From the NCBI RefSeq assembly GCF_964656455.1, contig NC_135716.1, positions 80,316,484 through 80,380,483 of the forward strand: a stretch of DNA of 64,000 nucleotides. The letters run 5' to 3'. Below are positions 21,589 through 31,650 of this stretch, in pieces. Both the position numbers and the translations under genes were made by a program. The notes under the pieces are model-generated. The model did not search any database. It was not told where the DNA came from and saw only the letters and a list, made by a program, of their open reading frames with translations. Position 1 is the first letter of the stretch. Each line of letters opens with the position of its first letter. This DNA comes from Halichoerus grypus. Its lineage: Eukaryota > Chordata > Mammalia > Carnivora > Phocidae.

Positions 21589-24500
21589 GTAAGTAAGAAT
21601 CAAGTGCTGGATGAGCAGAAGTTCCCGGAAGGGCTTGTGTTCTACCTGGTACTAGTAATGTTCGCTGCTCAGCCTGCTTCCCACCTACAGTCTGAGTGCC
21701 CCTGGAGCCCCCTTTGTGTTCCCTAAAGAGAAGTTTGGAAGGGAATCCCTGGATGGTAGTTCCTTGGGCTGGGTACCCATGCTTGCCCATGATCTTAAGG
21801 ACCAGTATGCAGGTATCCAGGCATCTAGTACTACACTCCCACACATGCACTAACTTGCTTTTCAAACCCTCTTCTTAACTTACCTTTCCATTACAGAAAC
21901 GTCATTTATATACTGACACGACATGTGTGGTTTTAGCCTCAGACACAGGTGTCAAGAAAACTAGCACAACCAACATACACCTGCTTTCTAGCTCTTTTTA
22001 GTGCAAATAAACTGGCAGGGTCCAATTTCTGAAAAATTACCAGGAGATCCATAAAGGGAAAAAGGTTATCAATAGCTGAACATCCTTAGAAAAGATGAGT
22101 TGAAATGGCACAAAAACCTGAATCTCAGAGCAAGGAAATGTGTCTGGAGACCAAAGAGTTTCGCAAAGCTAAACACGCAGTAAAGAATCTGCTCCCAACT
22201 CCAGACTTGGACTTTGTGGTTGCTGGTAGTGTTGCAAGGTAAGGAGACTTTGCAGGTGACAAAATGAGCACTTATTAAAGATACCTGCTCCAATCACACA
22301 TTCTAAAACATGGTCTTAGAATTTCATAGATAACTTTAGAATTGTATTCAGACTGAAAAACAGAACTGTACTTGGGCAAGGAAGCTTAGATATGGTTTAG
22401 AATGAGAAAGATACTGTCTGATGAACAAGCTTATAAATTGTGTTGCTGATTGCAAAACTAATGGCCACTTGAAAAATAGGAGAAGCCATAATCCCAGTAC
22501 CACCCCCATTGTGCAAAGGAGGAACAGGTTTATTGTAGTTCTAGAGCTTATAAGATCCAGTGCCTTCTAGTTGTATTTAGTATCTAATGTAATAAGTGGT
22601 GAGATGTGTTCCCTTAGTGAAGTGGCACTGTATATAAAAGTGATGATGTGAATAAACACCTGAAACTTCTTAGCAAAAAGCCATCCTATAATTTAAAATA
22701 TTATTGTGGTTATTATAATGTGGTGAGAGTTTGTTCTGTTGTTTTTCTCAAAATAATTCCATTTCAAGGAAAAGACCAGATCTTAAAACATCTCGTGAAC
22801 ATTTTGAAAAAGCAATGCAATAACTGATAGACACAATGCTGAATTTGATTTTGTCCCTGTTCAGTAAGTATGCAATGTATTGCAAACAGTCATTCTATGA
22901 ACAATCAAAAGGTGAATTCATTAAAAGTTAAAGGAAAACCTGGCAGGAAAAATAGTCAACTCTTTTGATTTTTGTCCTTACATCAAATTTTTAAAGTGGG
23001 CCTTAGAAACCTTGATAATTACTAGTTAAATTCTATAGAAATAGTTACAAGTCATGGACATTATAATTAAAAACTTTTTTAAACAGAGAACCTTTCCCCC
23101 AAAGTCAAATTTCCTTTTGGTTGACAGATGATAATCCAACCAGGATGAAATGGATAAATTCTGTAGAATCAGAGAAAAAAAATGTCTTAAGTGATTGCCC
23201 AGCTAATCTACCATTCTACAGATATGATCTGTAGAACACATTTAGACCAATCCAAAAAGATGAAAATCCATTCTTAAATTTCCCTTAATTTCATTTAGCA
23301 TTTTATTCTGGAATTTAAGAAATTTCAGCAAGAAAAACTTTCTTATGGCTAATCTTGGATCCTTTGGGTAATAAATTAAGGTAATATTCTCTAATTTTTA
23401 TTTTAGCCAAGATGGAAAAATGGCTAATTAACAACCCCTCTGCTAACATTTCATGTACATGAACATCATTCTTTATGCAGGCTTTTCTTCTCCAACCAGT
23501 AGCAGCTCTTTTATTTTTGGAGGTTTGTGCATGTGGTTAAATATATATAACATAAAATTTGCCATTTTAAGTGTACAACTCTATGACATTAAATACATTC
23601 ACATCGTTGTGCAGCCATTACCACCATCCATCTACAGAACTTTTTCATCTTTCCCAACTGAAACTGTATACATTAAACTATAACTCCTCCTTTCCCCCTT
23701 CCCAAGCCCCTGGCAACCACCATTCTAACTTTCTGTATCTGTGAATTGCACCACTCTAGGTACATCATATAAGTGAAATCATACAATATTTGTCCGTTTA
23801 TATCTGACTTATTTCACTCAGCAGAATGTTTTCAAGCTTCAACCATCTTGTAGCATGAGTCAAAATTTCCTTCCTTTTCAAGGCTGAATCATATTCCATT
23901 GTATGTATACACCACATGTTATTTATCCATTCATCCGCTGATGGACACTTAGATTGCTTTCACCTTTAAGGCTATTGTGACTAACATTGCTACGAACAAG
24001 CACCTGAGTCCCTGCTTTCAATTCTTTTAAGTATATACCCAGAAGTGGAATCACTGACTTACATGTTATTTCTATGTTTAATTTTTTTTTTTTTTTTGAA
24101 GAACTGACATGCCAATTTCTACAGCAACTAACAGCTCTTTTTAAAATTATAACCATCGGGTGCCTGGGTGGCTCAGTTGGTTAAGCGACTGCCTTCGGCT
24201 CAGGTCATGATCCTGGAGTCCCTGGATCGAGTCCCGCATTGGGCTCCCTGCTCGGCAGGGAGTCTGCTTCTCCCTCTGACCCTCCCCCCTCTCATGTGCT
24301 CTCTCTCTCATTCTCTCTCTCTCAAATAAATAAATAAAAAATCTTTAAAAAATAAAATAAAATTATAACCATTATATTCTTTTCTATTATTTAGCCAATT
24401 TTTAACTAAATCATTTATTTCCCCAAATTTTCAATGTTCTTCCAAAATTGTGGTACCCCCAAACCAGAAATCACACTCAAGCCTGTCTTGACTTGTAGAT

Positions 24501-27500
24501 GAGGCATGATTTCTCCATTCCTATCTGCTGTCTTCCTTTATTTTATTTTTTTCTGCAATATAATCATTTTTCTTTTTTGCAATTTTTAAAATTTAGTTTA
24601 TTTAAACCAAAAACCAAAACAAAACAATTCACCCTTAAATGCATGCAAATTTCATCCTTATTTTTAAAAGTACTGAACTGTAATTTTGTTTTGTTTTGAA
24701 ATAAAAGCTTTCTCATCCTCCACCTATACTTCATATTTAAACTCACTTTTATGCCAGGCAATAATGCCTCCACCTATGTACCTCAAATGGAATTGGAACA
24801 CAAATAATTAGCTCAGGGTTTATTTTTTTTTTTTTTTTTTTTTAAAGATTTTATTTATTTGAGAGAGAGAGAATGAGAGAGAGCGAGCACATGAGAGGGG
24901 GGAGGGTCAGAGGGAGAGGCAGGCTCCCTGCCGAGCAGGGAGCCCGATGCGGGACTCGATCCAGGGACTCCAGGATCATGACCTGAGCTGAAGGCAGTCG
25001 CTTAACCAACTGAGCCACCCAGGCGCCCTAGCTCAGGGTTTATAAACACGCTTTATGCATTTATGTGTATGGACCAGTATACATATCTGTGTATCTATTT
25101 TAAATAAAAATTCCCTTTCTCCAAAATACTACTGAGTACTTGCTTGTTAATTTTCACATCATGTACAACAAGAACCATAATGGGTGCTGTAATATGGTTA
25201 AATGCTTCTTTATTAGAAAAAAAAGGTGATTCTGATATCCAAAATCCAGCTTACTGATTTGACTAAGGCTGATGATGTGAAGTGAAAATTGTTGCCTAGT
25301 ATTCAGGAGTCTGATATCTATTTCCAGGCAAAAGTTAAGTTCTAAATCTCATAAATGGCTATAATCAAAATGCTGGGGAAAAGTTACCATTCTTAAGCAT
25401 TACCTTGCTTACTTTGAATTGCACCTCCACTGCCTTTAAAATTTAGCATCTGACCCCACAGTTATTTTTCAGGTAACTTAGCTAATATTCTTTTCTTCCT
25501 AAATGTGACTGAATTTAATATTCAACTCCTGTTTGGAGGGAAGGCTGTTTCTCTTATTTTAGTGGAGAATCCTCTGTAGTGGTCATCCTCTATTAAGGGT
25601 CATGAATCTTAAAACAGGATAGTCTTCTGTTGAAAACTAAATATTTGATGGCCTTGATGTTGTCTATAAACTCATTAATGCAAAATTTAAGTTAGAAATT
25701 AAAGATTAAAATGCATTTTTGTTATATCTTAATTTTATTTTTTCACAGTTAATAAATTTGAAGTGAACTGTCTTATAAATCTTTTTTATAATTTGGTGGG
25801 AGAAGTAACAGAGCGGCAAGGTATCACCATTGGGCTAGATCGTAATGCATTTCGAAATATCCTGCATATGACATTTGGAATGACAGATGACATGATTATG
25901 GACAGAGGTAAGAAGACATTACAATATTCAAATGGGCCAGGTACAGCCATAACTGGAAAAAAAAAGTTTGGAGTTTGGTCATATTCTTAATGTTCTGAAT
26001 TCCCAATTTCACTTGAATATAAAAAATTAATTTGTGTATTCATAGGGAAGGGTCTTAGGGAAGGTGATTCTACCCACTCTATTCTGTGTCTTTAAGAAAA
26101 GAACAAAGCCCAGCTTGAATCATTAGGTTTTCCTTACTTTATACCCAAAAACCTAAACTATTTATATTTCTACTTAGTAAATATAATAAGTAAAAGAATA
26201 GTTTTAAAAAGACATATGAATTTCTTGGGCACCTGGGTGGCTCAGTCGGTTAAGCGACTGCCTTGGGCTCAGGTCATGATCCTGGAGTTCCGGGATCGAG
26301 TCCCGCATCAGGCTCCCTGCTCAGTAGGGAGTCTGCTTCTCCCTCTGACCTCCCCCCCATCATGCTCTCTCTCTCTCTCATTCTCTCTCTCTCAAATAAA
26401 TAAATAAAATCTTTTGGAAAAAAAAAGAACATATGAATTTCTTTATATCATCAAAAATGTTGCAATAAAAATTAAGTTATCACTTTATCAATTGTGTAAT
26501 AGCATTACTTTTCTTGAGTAAGAAAAATATAAAATCACATATTTTATGTTAATACACAACACATTTAATATACCAATATATTCATATATTAATAATTATT
26601 GATTACTATATTTAGATACTCAGAATTTATTTTGTTTCCACAAAATATAAAGGGAGTGTGTGAAAGTTTAAATAAAAGAGTTTTCCAATGTTACGATGTC
26701 TTAGTTTCCTCCTTTGTCAAATGAGCATGTCGGACCATCTGATCCTGAAGTTTTGTCTACATTTTAAAAGTGGGTAGCACCAGTGTAAATATATTACTGA
26801 GAACAAAAATGCAGCACAGGTATTATGTTGTACTTCTCTCTTAGTATTCCGAGGTTTTGATAAAGACAACGATGGCTGTGTAAACGTATCAGAGTGGATT
26901 TATGGATTATCAGTATTTCTTCGAGGAACTTTGGAAGAAAAAATGAAATGTAAGATTTCAGGTTATCTTATTGCTTTGTACATTAGGATTAATGTATCTA
27001 AAGAACTTACATCCTTGTCTTCCAACCTGGCCAGTAAAATAGGTTTGTCTTTCAGTTGGTTAATTTGAATCCGCATTAACCTCTTTTATGGAGCAAATTC
27101 AAGTCAATGATAAAGATTGAAAAAAATTAATACCAAGGAAGATCAAGAGATTCTGAGGAGTAATTCATGCCAAGCAAGACTGCATAAGCACGTACTACAC
27201 ATGCTAACTATGTACATATGCATTTATGTATTAAGGTATTAAATATTTTTCATATTTCGTTACCTGGATTGTTAACCATAAAAGTAGAGAACATTGATAA
27301 GAGTGTTCTGATTCTTGGTTAACTCTTAATTCATTCTGGCGAACTCTGTTTAAGGATTATATTTGTCAGTTTTCCAAGAATTTCAAGATGAAATGGTCAA
27401 ATCATTGTTCCTTGGCATGCTTATTTATAGCTGAGTGAGTGTAAGGAGCCATTTTCTAAGGGTTGTTGACCATATCCAGCAAGTGTACATTAAGCATTTA

Positions 27501-30500
27501 CTATGGAAATTAGATTGCACTAAGTCCTGCAGGGTTGACATGAACATCCACAATACAGACCTTGGCCTTGAACGTTTTATCAGAGCAAATGTTCCCTTAA
27601 TCATAGTATCAAATTCATAATTGGTTATTTTTTTTAAAAGATTGCTTTGAAGTGTTTGATTTGAATGGTGATGGATTCATTTCAAAGGAGGAAATGTTCC
27701 ATATGTTGAAGAACAGCCTTCTCAAACAGCCATCTGAAGAAGACCCTGATGAAGGAATTAAAGATTTGGTTGAAATAACACTTAAAAAAATGGTAAATAT
27801 GGGAAATTTAGGGTTTTATATTGAAATTTACAGGCCAGAATGGGATAGAAATAAGAATTAAAATTATATAACTATCAGTTTCTTGCTTGGTAAAATAAAA
27901 CATTTGTATTGTGCTTTTTAATTATAATATTAAAAGTTCTTTTCTGTTTCATTATTTAGTCTCTCATTTTTCCAACACCTTTCTTCTATCAATATCTGAC
28001 CATGAAAAGACAGTTTGTGTTTGTGATAAATATTATACATGTTGACTGATGCATGGCTGGTCACCCCCTAGGACCATGACCATGATGGGAAGCTGTCTTT
28101 CACAGACTATGAACAAGCTGTGAGAGAAGAGACCCTTCTACTGGAAGCTTTTGGACCATGTCTTCCTGATCCAAAGGTAATGATATTACTTTCACTGAAC
28201 AGTGACCAATATATAATGTAGGATCAACAACTCAGGACTTCTTGGTTTGGTGAGTGAAGGATCAGATGAATTACATTCACCCACAGAGAATAGCTTCTAA
28301 GCAGAGAAAGCCAACTGAAGAAGAACCTGCTGGTTCATTTCATAGTACTGCTGTAGCCTAATGGTATTTTTTCCCATTCATTAACTCATTCATTCATGTA
28401 AGAAACAATTATTAAAGCATGATGTGTTCCTGGGGCACCTGGGTGGCTCAGTCATTAAGCGTCTGCCTTCGGCTCAGGTCATGATCCCAGGGTCCTGGGA
28501 TCGAGCCCCGCATCCGCTCCCTGCTCCGAGGGAAGCCTGCTTCTCCCTCTCCCACTCCTCCTGCTTGTGTTCCCTCTCTCACTGTGTCTCTCTCTGTCAA
28601 ATAAATAAAATTAAAAAAAAAAAAAAAAAAAAAGCATAATGTGTTCCAGAAACACAGATGAAAGGCTCCATGTCTGCATTCAAGGGCTAATATTTTCCTG
28701 GGAAAAGCCAATGTGAAAATAATTACACAACAGTGTGATAAGTATTACTATAATATGAATTGTTCGGTGCTTCATCTATGCCAGGCAATGTCTTAAGCAC
28801 TGCCCCATATTACTTCATTTAATCCCCCTAACAATCCTCTGAAAGATATAGTATTATTAATCCTCATAGATGAGGAAACTGAGGCTCAGAGAGTTTAGGC
28901 AAGTTGTCCAAATCCAGTCACCAATTATGGAGTACCCTGCATGCCCTGGTGCTCAAGTCCATAGAGATATGTGTAGTAGAGTGTTGCAGTAGTCGAAGGC
29001 ATCTAATCCAGCTGTATAGAATCACTGGTGAATAGCTGATGGGGCAAGGAAGGCTTACCTGGGTTGTTAGGCCATAATAGTTAGCCAGGTCAAAATGGAG
29101 AAGAACAATCTAAGCAAGGGAATGGTATATGCATGAGGGTGGGGAGGGGAAAGAGAAATAAATCCTATATTAGAAGAGCGTTTAGTGTGGTATGAGACTG
29201 ATGTTGAGGCTGGACATGCATAGCAGAGCCAAGTCCAATGGAGCTTGGAGCTTGGATTTTGTCTTGAAGCTCATGAGGCTTAATTGGAAGATTTTAAGCC
29301 AGTGGAGTGATGTGATATATAAATATTACCATATCCACCTTCCCAATCTCTAGTCGATATCTCCAGCTGCCTACTCAACACGTCAGTAGATAATCTCAGT
29401 AAACTCTTGCTCTTCCCCTAAAAATCACTCCCCACCATCTTCCCTGCCTCAACAAATGACACCCCTATACACTCAGTTTTAGTCAGAAACCTAAGTCACC
29501 GTTAATTTCCCTCTTAGAGCACTATCATCTACTACTTCAAAATATGTCCTTGAATATAACCTCTTTTCCACATGTCTGTGACTGCCAAACTAAATCAAGC
29601 TGCCACCCAGTCACCCAGCCTAGATCATTAGCTTTCTTGCTTCTACAGTTGTCCCCTACTGACTAATCTCCGCAACATCCAGTATATTTGGAAACACAGA
29701 TGCTGTCATGCCCCTCCCTTGCCTAAAACTCCCAGTGTGTCTGAAGTCTATTCAGTGGGCCTCCTTTTCTCTCTCCAACCATGGTCTCCTGCTGCCTTCC
29801 CAATGGAGTGCTCCTGCCCCAGAGCCATTCCAGCCACCTCGCTGTTCTCCCTAGGTGCCTTTGCATTTACGGTAGCCTCTAAGCATCCTGTCCCCAGACC
29901 TTCACGTGCCTCAGACCCTCACTCCATTCAGTCTCTGTGCAGATGCCATCCACCATCTTAACTATTCCTCTCCCTCCACTCCTCACCACTGCCTCTTTTT
30001 TTCTTCATAGTTCTTATCATTACATAGGATATATTTACTCATTTACTTATTGTCTGTCTCAACACATAGATGGGAAAGAATGAAAAGGAAAAGGAAGGAA
30101 GGAAAGAAAGAAGAGAACTTACCTTAATCCCACACCTACTTCTATTTCCTGTCCAATGGCTTTTTTTTTCACAGTCAAATGTCATGAGAGAATTGTGTAT
30201 ATTTGTGACCTACACTACCATGGCTTCTTCAGCATACACCTGAAATAGCTCTTGCTAAGGCCACCACACTCTACTTGTTAATAAATCCCAAGAGTGGGCT
30301 TCTTGTCTTGCTGGGCTACATCTCTTCCCCACCCCAGCTCTCAGCTGCTTCTCGGCTTCAGGAAGCACCTCCACTCCAGCTGTAGCCTGGCTGTGACATC
30401 ACCTGGCCTCCTGAAATCCAGAGCCCTGGTGTGTTTACCCTCTCACACCCTCCCTGCGGTGAATTAAGCTTAGTTTCTGTCCATCCAGCCACAAGGCTGG

Positions 30501-30800
30501 AGGCTCCTAGAAAGCTGTGTCATGTGCTCTTGTTCATCTTTGTGGCCCCAGACTAAGTGTCATATTGGAACATAGCACTGTCACCACCTGTGAGTGGAAA
30601 ATGAATGAGTGTCACAAATTCTTTGTCCCCACTCTTCTTCAGTTATCTTGTGGCTCTTCAAACATAAAGGAGACATACAGAACATTTTGTTTTTCTTACC
30701 TTTTTTGGAAGTCTGACTAATTTGAGCACGTTTTTTACAGAGTCATATGGAATTTGAAGCCCAAGTATTTAAAGATCCGAATGAATTCAATGATATATGA
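21531..30800 (+). CDS. CLXN: Calaxin (EF-hand calcium-binding protein 1), six coding exons, complete
   Basis: Joined coding exons are 21531-21588, 25749-25907, 26845-26949, 27641-27792, 28072-28176 and 30741-30800 (639 nt, 212 residues plus stop). Every junction is GT-AG and the frame is kept across phases 1,1,1,0,0. The protein begins [13 protein letters not shown] and ends FNDI, and I recognise it as calaxin/EFCAB1; the human protein is about the same length. Three EF-hand loops are visible: residues 78-89 (D78, D80, D82, G83, E89), 114-125 (D114, N116, D118, G119, E125) and 159-170 (D159, D161, D163, G164, with Asp170 at position 12). There is no signal peptide or membrane segment. Known role of the family: a Ca2+ sensor that binds the outer dynein arm/docking complex on axonemal doublets of motile cilia and sperm flagella; human loss causes primary ciliary dyskinesia. 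The start is the first ATG after the CpG-rich promoter, with G at -3. No frameshift or premature stop is seen, so it is probably functional. Confidence 0.96.
23515..24141 (-). mobile_element. L1 3' region fragment, antisense, in CLXN intron 1
   Basis: Antisense L1 landmarks: catattccattgtatgtatac at 23889, tttatccattcatccgctga at 23923, tatacccagaagtggaatcac at 24034; left end gtgtacaactctatgac-like text. It carries the T-run at 24081-24097. Confidence 0.75.
24157..24357 (+). mobile_element. CAN SINE in CLXN intron 1
   Basis: Head gggtgcctgggtggctcag, body with gactgccttcggctcaggtc, CT tract, AAATAAATAAATAAA tail. Perfect 15-bp target-site duplication taaaattataaccat at 24142-24156 and 24358-24372. 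Confidence 0.97.
24824..25028 (-). mobile_element. CAN SINE in CLXN intron 1, antisense
   Basis: T-run, GA-rich body, gagcagggagcccgatgcg, head complement ending ccacccaggcgccc. Perfect 15-bp duplication tagctcagggtttat at 24809-24823 and 25029-25043. Same subfamily as 24157-24357 by shared diagnostic text (gatcctggagtccctggatcg when read in sense). Confidence 0.97.
25749..25907 (+). CDS. CLXN: CLXN coding exon 2
   Basis: Encodes residues 20-72 and the first base of codon 73 (from [13 protein letters not shown] to MIMDR). The acceptor is a T-rich tract ending tttcacag and the donor is gtaaga. It holds the helical region before the first canonical EF-hand; no full DxDxDG loop is present here, so any N-terminal EF-hand is degenerate. 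Confidence 0.95.
26227..26428 (+). mobile_element. CAN SINE in CLXN intron 2
   Basis: Head gggcacctgggtggctcag, body with gactgccttgggctcagg, (AAATA)n tail. Perfect 15-bp duplication acatatgaatttctt at 26212-26226 and 26429-26443. The frame at 26216-26407 is a translation of the SINE. Confidence 0.97.
26845..26949 (+). CDS. CLXN: CLXN coding exon 3 (EF-hand 1)
   Basis: Encodes residues 73-107 and the first base of codon 108. The loop [12 protein letters not shown] at residues 78-89 has canonical acidic ligands at positions 1, 3, 5 and 12. The acceptor is ctctcttag and the donor is gtaaga. Confidence 0.95.
27641..27792 (+). CDS. CLXN: CLXN coding exon 4 (EF-hand 2)
   Basis: Encodes residues 108-158. 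The loop [12 protein letters not shown] at residues 114-125 is canonical. An acidic linker (SEEDPDEG) follows. The acceptor is T-rich ending taaaag and the donor is gtaaat, which leaves a phase-0 intron. Confidence 0.95.
28072..28176 (+). CDS. CLXN: CLXN coding exon 5 (EF-hand 3)
   Basis: Encodes residues 159-193. The loop [12 protein letters not shown] at residues 159-170 has D, D, D, G at positions 1, 3, 5, 6 and Asp instead of the usual Glu at position 12. The acceptor is caccccctag and the donor is gtaatg. Confidence 0.95.
28431..28630 (+). mobile_element. CAN SINE in CLXN intron 5
   Basis: Head tggggcacctgggtggctcag, body, CT tract, A-rich tail. Duplication aaagcatgatgtgttcc (28414-28430) / aaagcataatgtgttcc (28631-28647), one mismatch. 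Confidence 0.97.
28760..28960 (-). mobile_element. MIR SINE, antisense, in CLXN intron 5
   Basis: Clear reverse-complement MIR: gccaggcaatgtcttaagca at 28781, gatgaggaaactgaggctca at 28869, caagttgtccaaatccagtca at 28901. Confidence 0.85.
29340..30075 (+). mobile_element. L2 LINE fragment in CLXN intron 5
   Basis: L2 3'-region style: CT-rich coding-like text, cctttgcatttacggtagcc, then tatttactcatttacttattgtctgtctc at 30030-30058. The 80-residue frame at 29719-29961 lies in it. Confidence 0.6.
30741..30800 (+). CDS. CLXN: CLXN coding exon 6, C-terminus and stop
   Basis: Encodes residues 194-212 and TGA. The acceptor is gttttttacag. The tail [19 protein letters not shown] matches the conserved calaxin C-terminus; the last residue is Ile (ATA), where I recall Met in human. 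Confidence 0.93.
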   Translation, partial: SHMEFEAQVFKDPNEFNDI

Positions 30801-30964
30801 ATACCTAAATGTCTGTGTTGTCTCAAGTGAGTAAAAAAAAAGGCGCATACGTATTGTTTATTTTTTCTACTTAGCTCAGAGAGGTAATGTTGAATTGTGT
30901 CTTTGGGGTGGGGAATGGGGCTCACCAACATGTATCGTTCAACTTTGGTGCAAGATGCAAGCGA

Positions 30965-30970
30965 AATAAA
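30965..30970 (+). terminator. CLXN: Candidate poly(A) signal of CLXN
   Basis: AATAAA 165 bp after the stop codon, followed by a GT-rich stretch near 30996-31010 that could serve as the downstream element. Cleavage would fall near 30985-30995, giving a short 3' UTR. Other A-rich hexamers lie downstream, so transcript data are needed to choose. Confidence 0.5.
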
Positions 30971-31184
30971 TGGAAGACAGGAAGTCCCTTATTAAATGTT
31001 GGGTTTGGCAAGACAAGTTCACATTGCCAGATATTTTATCACATAAACTATCTGTTGAAGCATATAACTATCATAAAACATTTGTATTAATGAAATGAGT
31101 AGAGAGATTACATAAGGATGAATTATTGAGGCAAATATTCTTCATGTCAGGAAACGCTGGGTATATATTTAAAAATCAGTGAAA

Positions 31185-31292
31185 TACGCAAACAATGAAT
31201 CATGGACCACTACATCAAAAACTAATGATGTAATGTATGGTGATTAACATAACATAATAAAAAAAATAATCCTAAAAAATAAATAAATAAAT
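31185..31292 (+). mobile_element. Very short L1 3' end copy (108 bp)
   Basis: aacaatgaatcatggaccac ... atcaaaaactaatgatgtaa ... gtgattaacataacataat, AAATA tail. Perfect 14-bp duplication aaaaatcagtgaaa at 31171-31184 and 31293-31306. Confidence 0.93.
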
Positions 31293-31490
31293 AAAAATCA
31301 GTGAAACTACTGAATTTCCTTTGGAGCAGTAAATAATGAAGACAGCATCTAAAAAAGAATAACAGTAGCATTTAGCATTTAAATACCACTCTGCTAGGCA
31401 TTGAGGGACATTCAGAGAGCTGAAAGCAACATGTACCTACTTCAATATAATGCATATTATTGTTTGAGGCTTTGCCAGAATGATCTGCAT

Positions 31491-31561
31491 AGACAGTAAG
31501 CATCTGAGTGACCTCGTGGCACAATGGTAGCGCGTCTGACCCCAGACAGTAAGCATCTGAG
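31491..31561 (+). mobile_element. Retroposed tRNA-Trp 5' half with 18-bp target-site duplication
   Basis: Bases 31510-31543 match the 5' half of mammalian tRNA-Trp(CCA) from G1 into the anticodon loop; about three differences from the tRNA as I recall it, two of which could be CpG decay. The 18-mer agacagtaagcatctgag flanks it at 31491-31508 and 31544-31561. There is one extra T (31509) before G1 and no poly(A) tail. The inserted part stops in the anticodon loop, so it cannot fold as a tRNA and is not a tRNA gene. Confidence 0.88.
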
Positions 31562-31650
31562 GGCAGGGGTCCCTGCACCCATCTTTATGTCTGTCACAGC
31601 ATTTAGCACAGTCCTCTGCACAGAATGGGCCCCCAGTAAACATTGTGGAT
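31562..31650 (+). mobile_element. L2/MIR 3'-end fragment
   Basis: gtctgtcacagcatttagca at 31590 and gaatgggcccccagtaaacattg at 31623 resemble the shared L2/MIR 3' end. With the sequence left of 31491 it formed the target of the tRNA-half insertion. Confidence 0.55.

Larger units (their letters stand above)
21200..21590 (+). promoter_or_regulatory. CLXN: CpG-rich TATA-less promoter of CLXN
   Basis: GC- and CpG-dense stretch, including a GC run at 21409-21421, set in otherwise AT-rich, CpG-poor DNA and ending at the start codon. I see no TATA box. It carries two CCAAT boxes and two X-box-like palindromes (separate entries). The CpG density and motif set suit a ciliated-cell gene. The transcription start site is not resolved but probably lies between about 21395 and 21530. 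Confidence 0.8.
21589..25748 (+). other. CLXN intron 1
   Basis: 4.16-kb phase-1 intron. It holds an antisense L1 3' fragment (about 23515-24141) and two CAN SINEs in opposite orientation (24157-24357 + and 24824-25028 -). The rest, including 21600-23500 and 25050-25740, is AT-rich with no recognised element. Confidence 0.9.
28177..30740 (+). other. CLXN intron 5
   Basis: 2.56-kb phase-0 intron carrying a CAN SINE (28431-28630), an antisense MIR (28760-28960) and an L2 fragment (about 29340-30075). No extra exon could be supported. Confidence 0.9.

Noticed and set aside
26216..26407. Possible extra CLXN exon between exons 2 and 3
   Set aside because: The frame is the CAN SINE at 26227-26428 and the canonical exon 2-3 junction keeps the conserved protein intact.
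27435..27620. 61-residue frame just before CLXN exon 4
   Set aside because: No splice sites of its own and no conserved residues; ordinary intronic sequence.
31510..31546. A tRNA-Trp gene
   Set aside because: Only the 5' half is present, ending in the anticodon loop; no T-arm or acceptor 3' strand follows, and perfect flanking repeats show it is an insertion.
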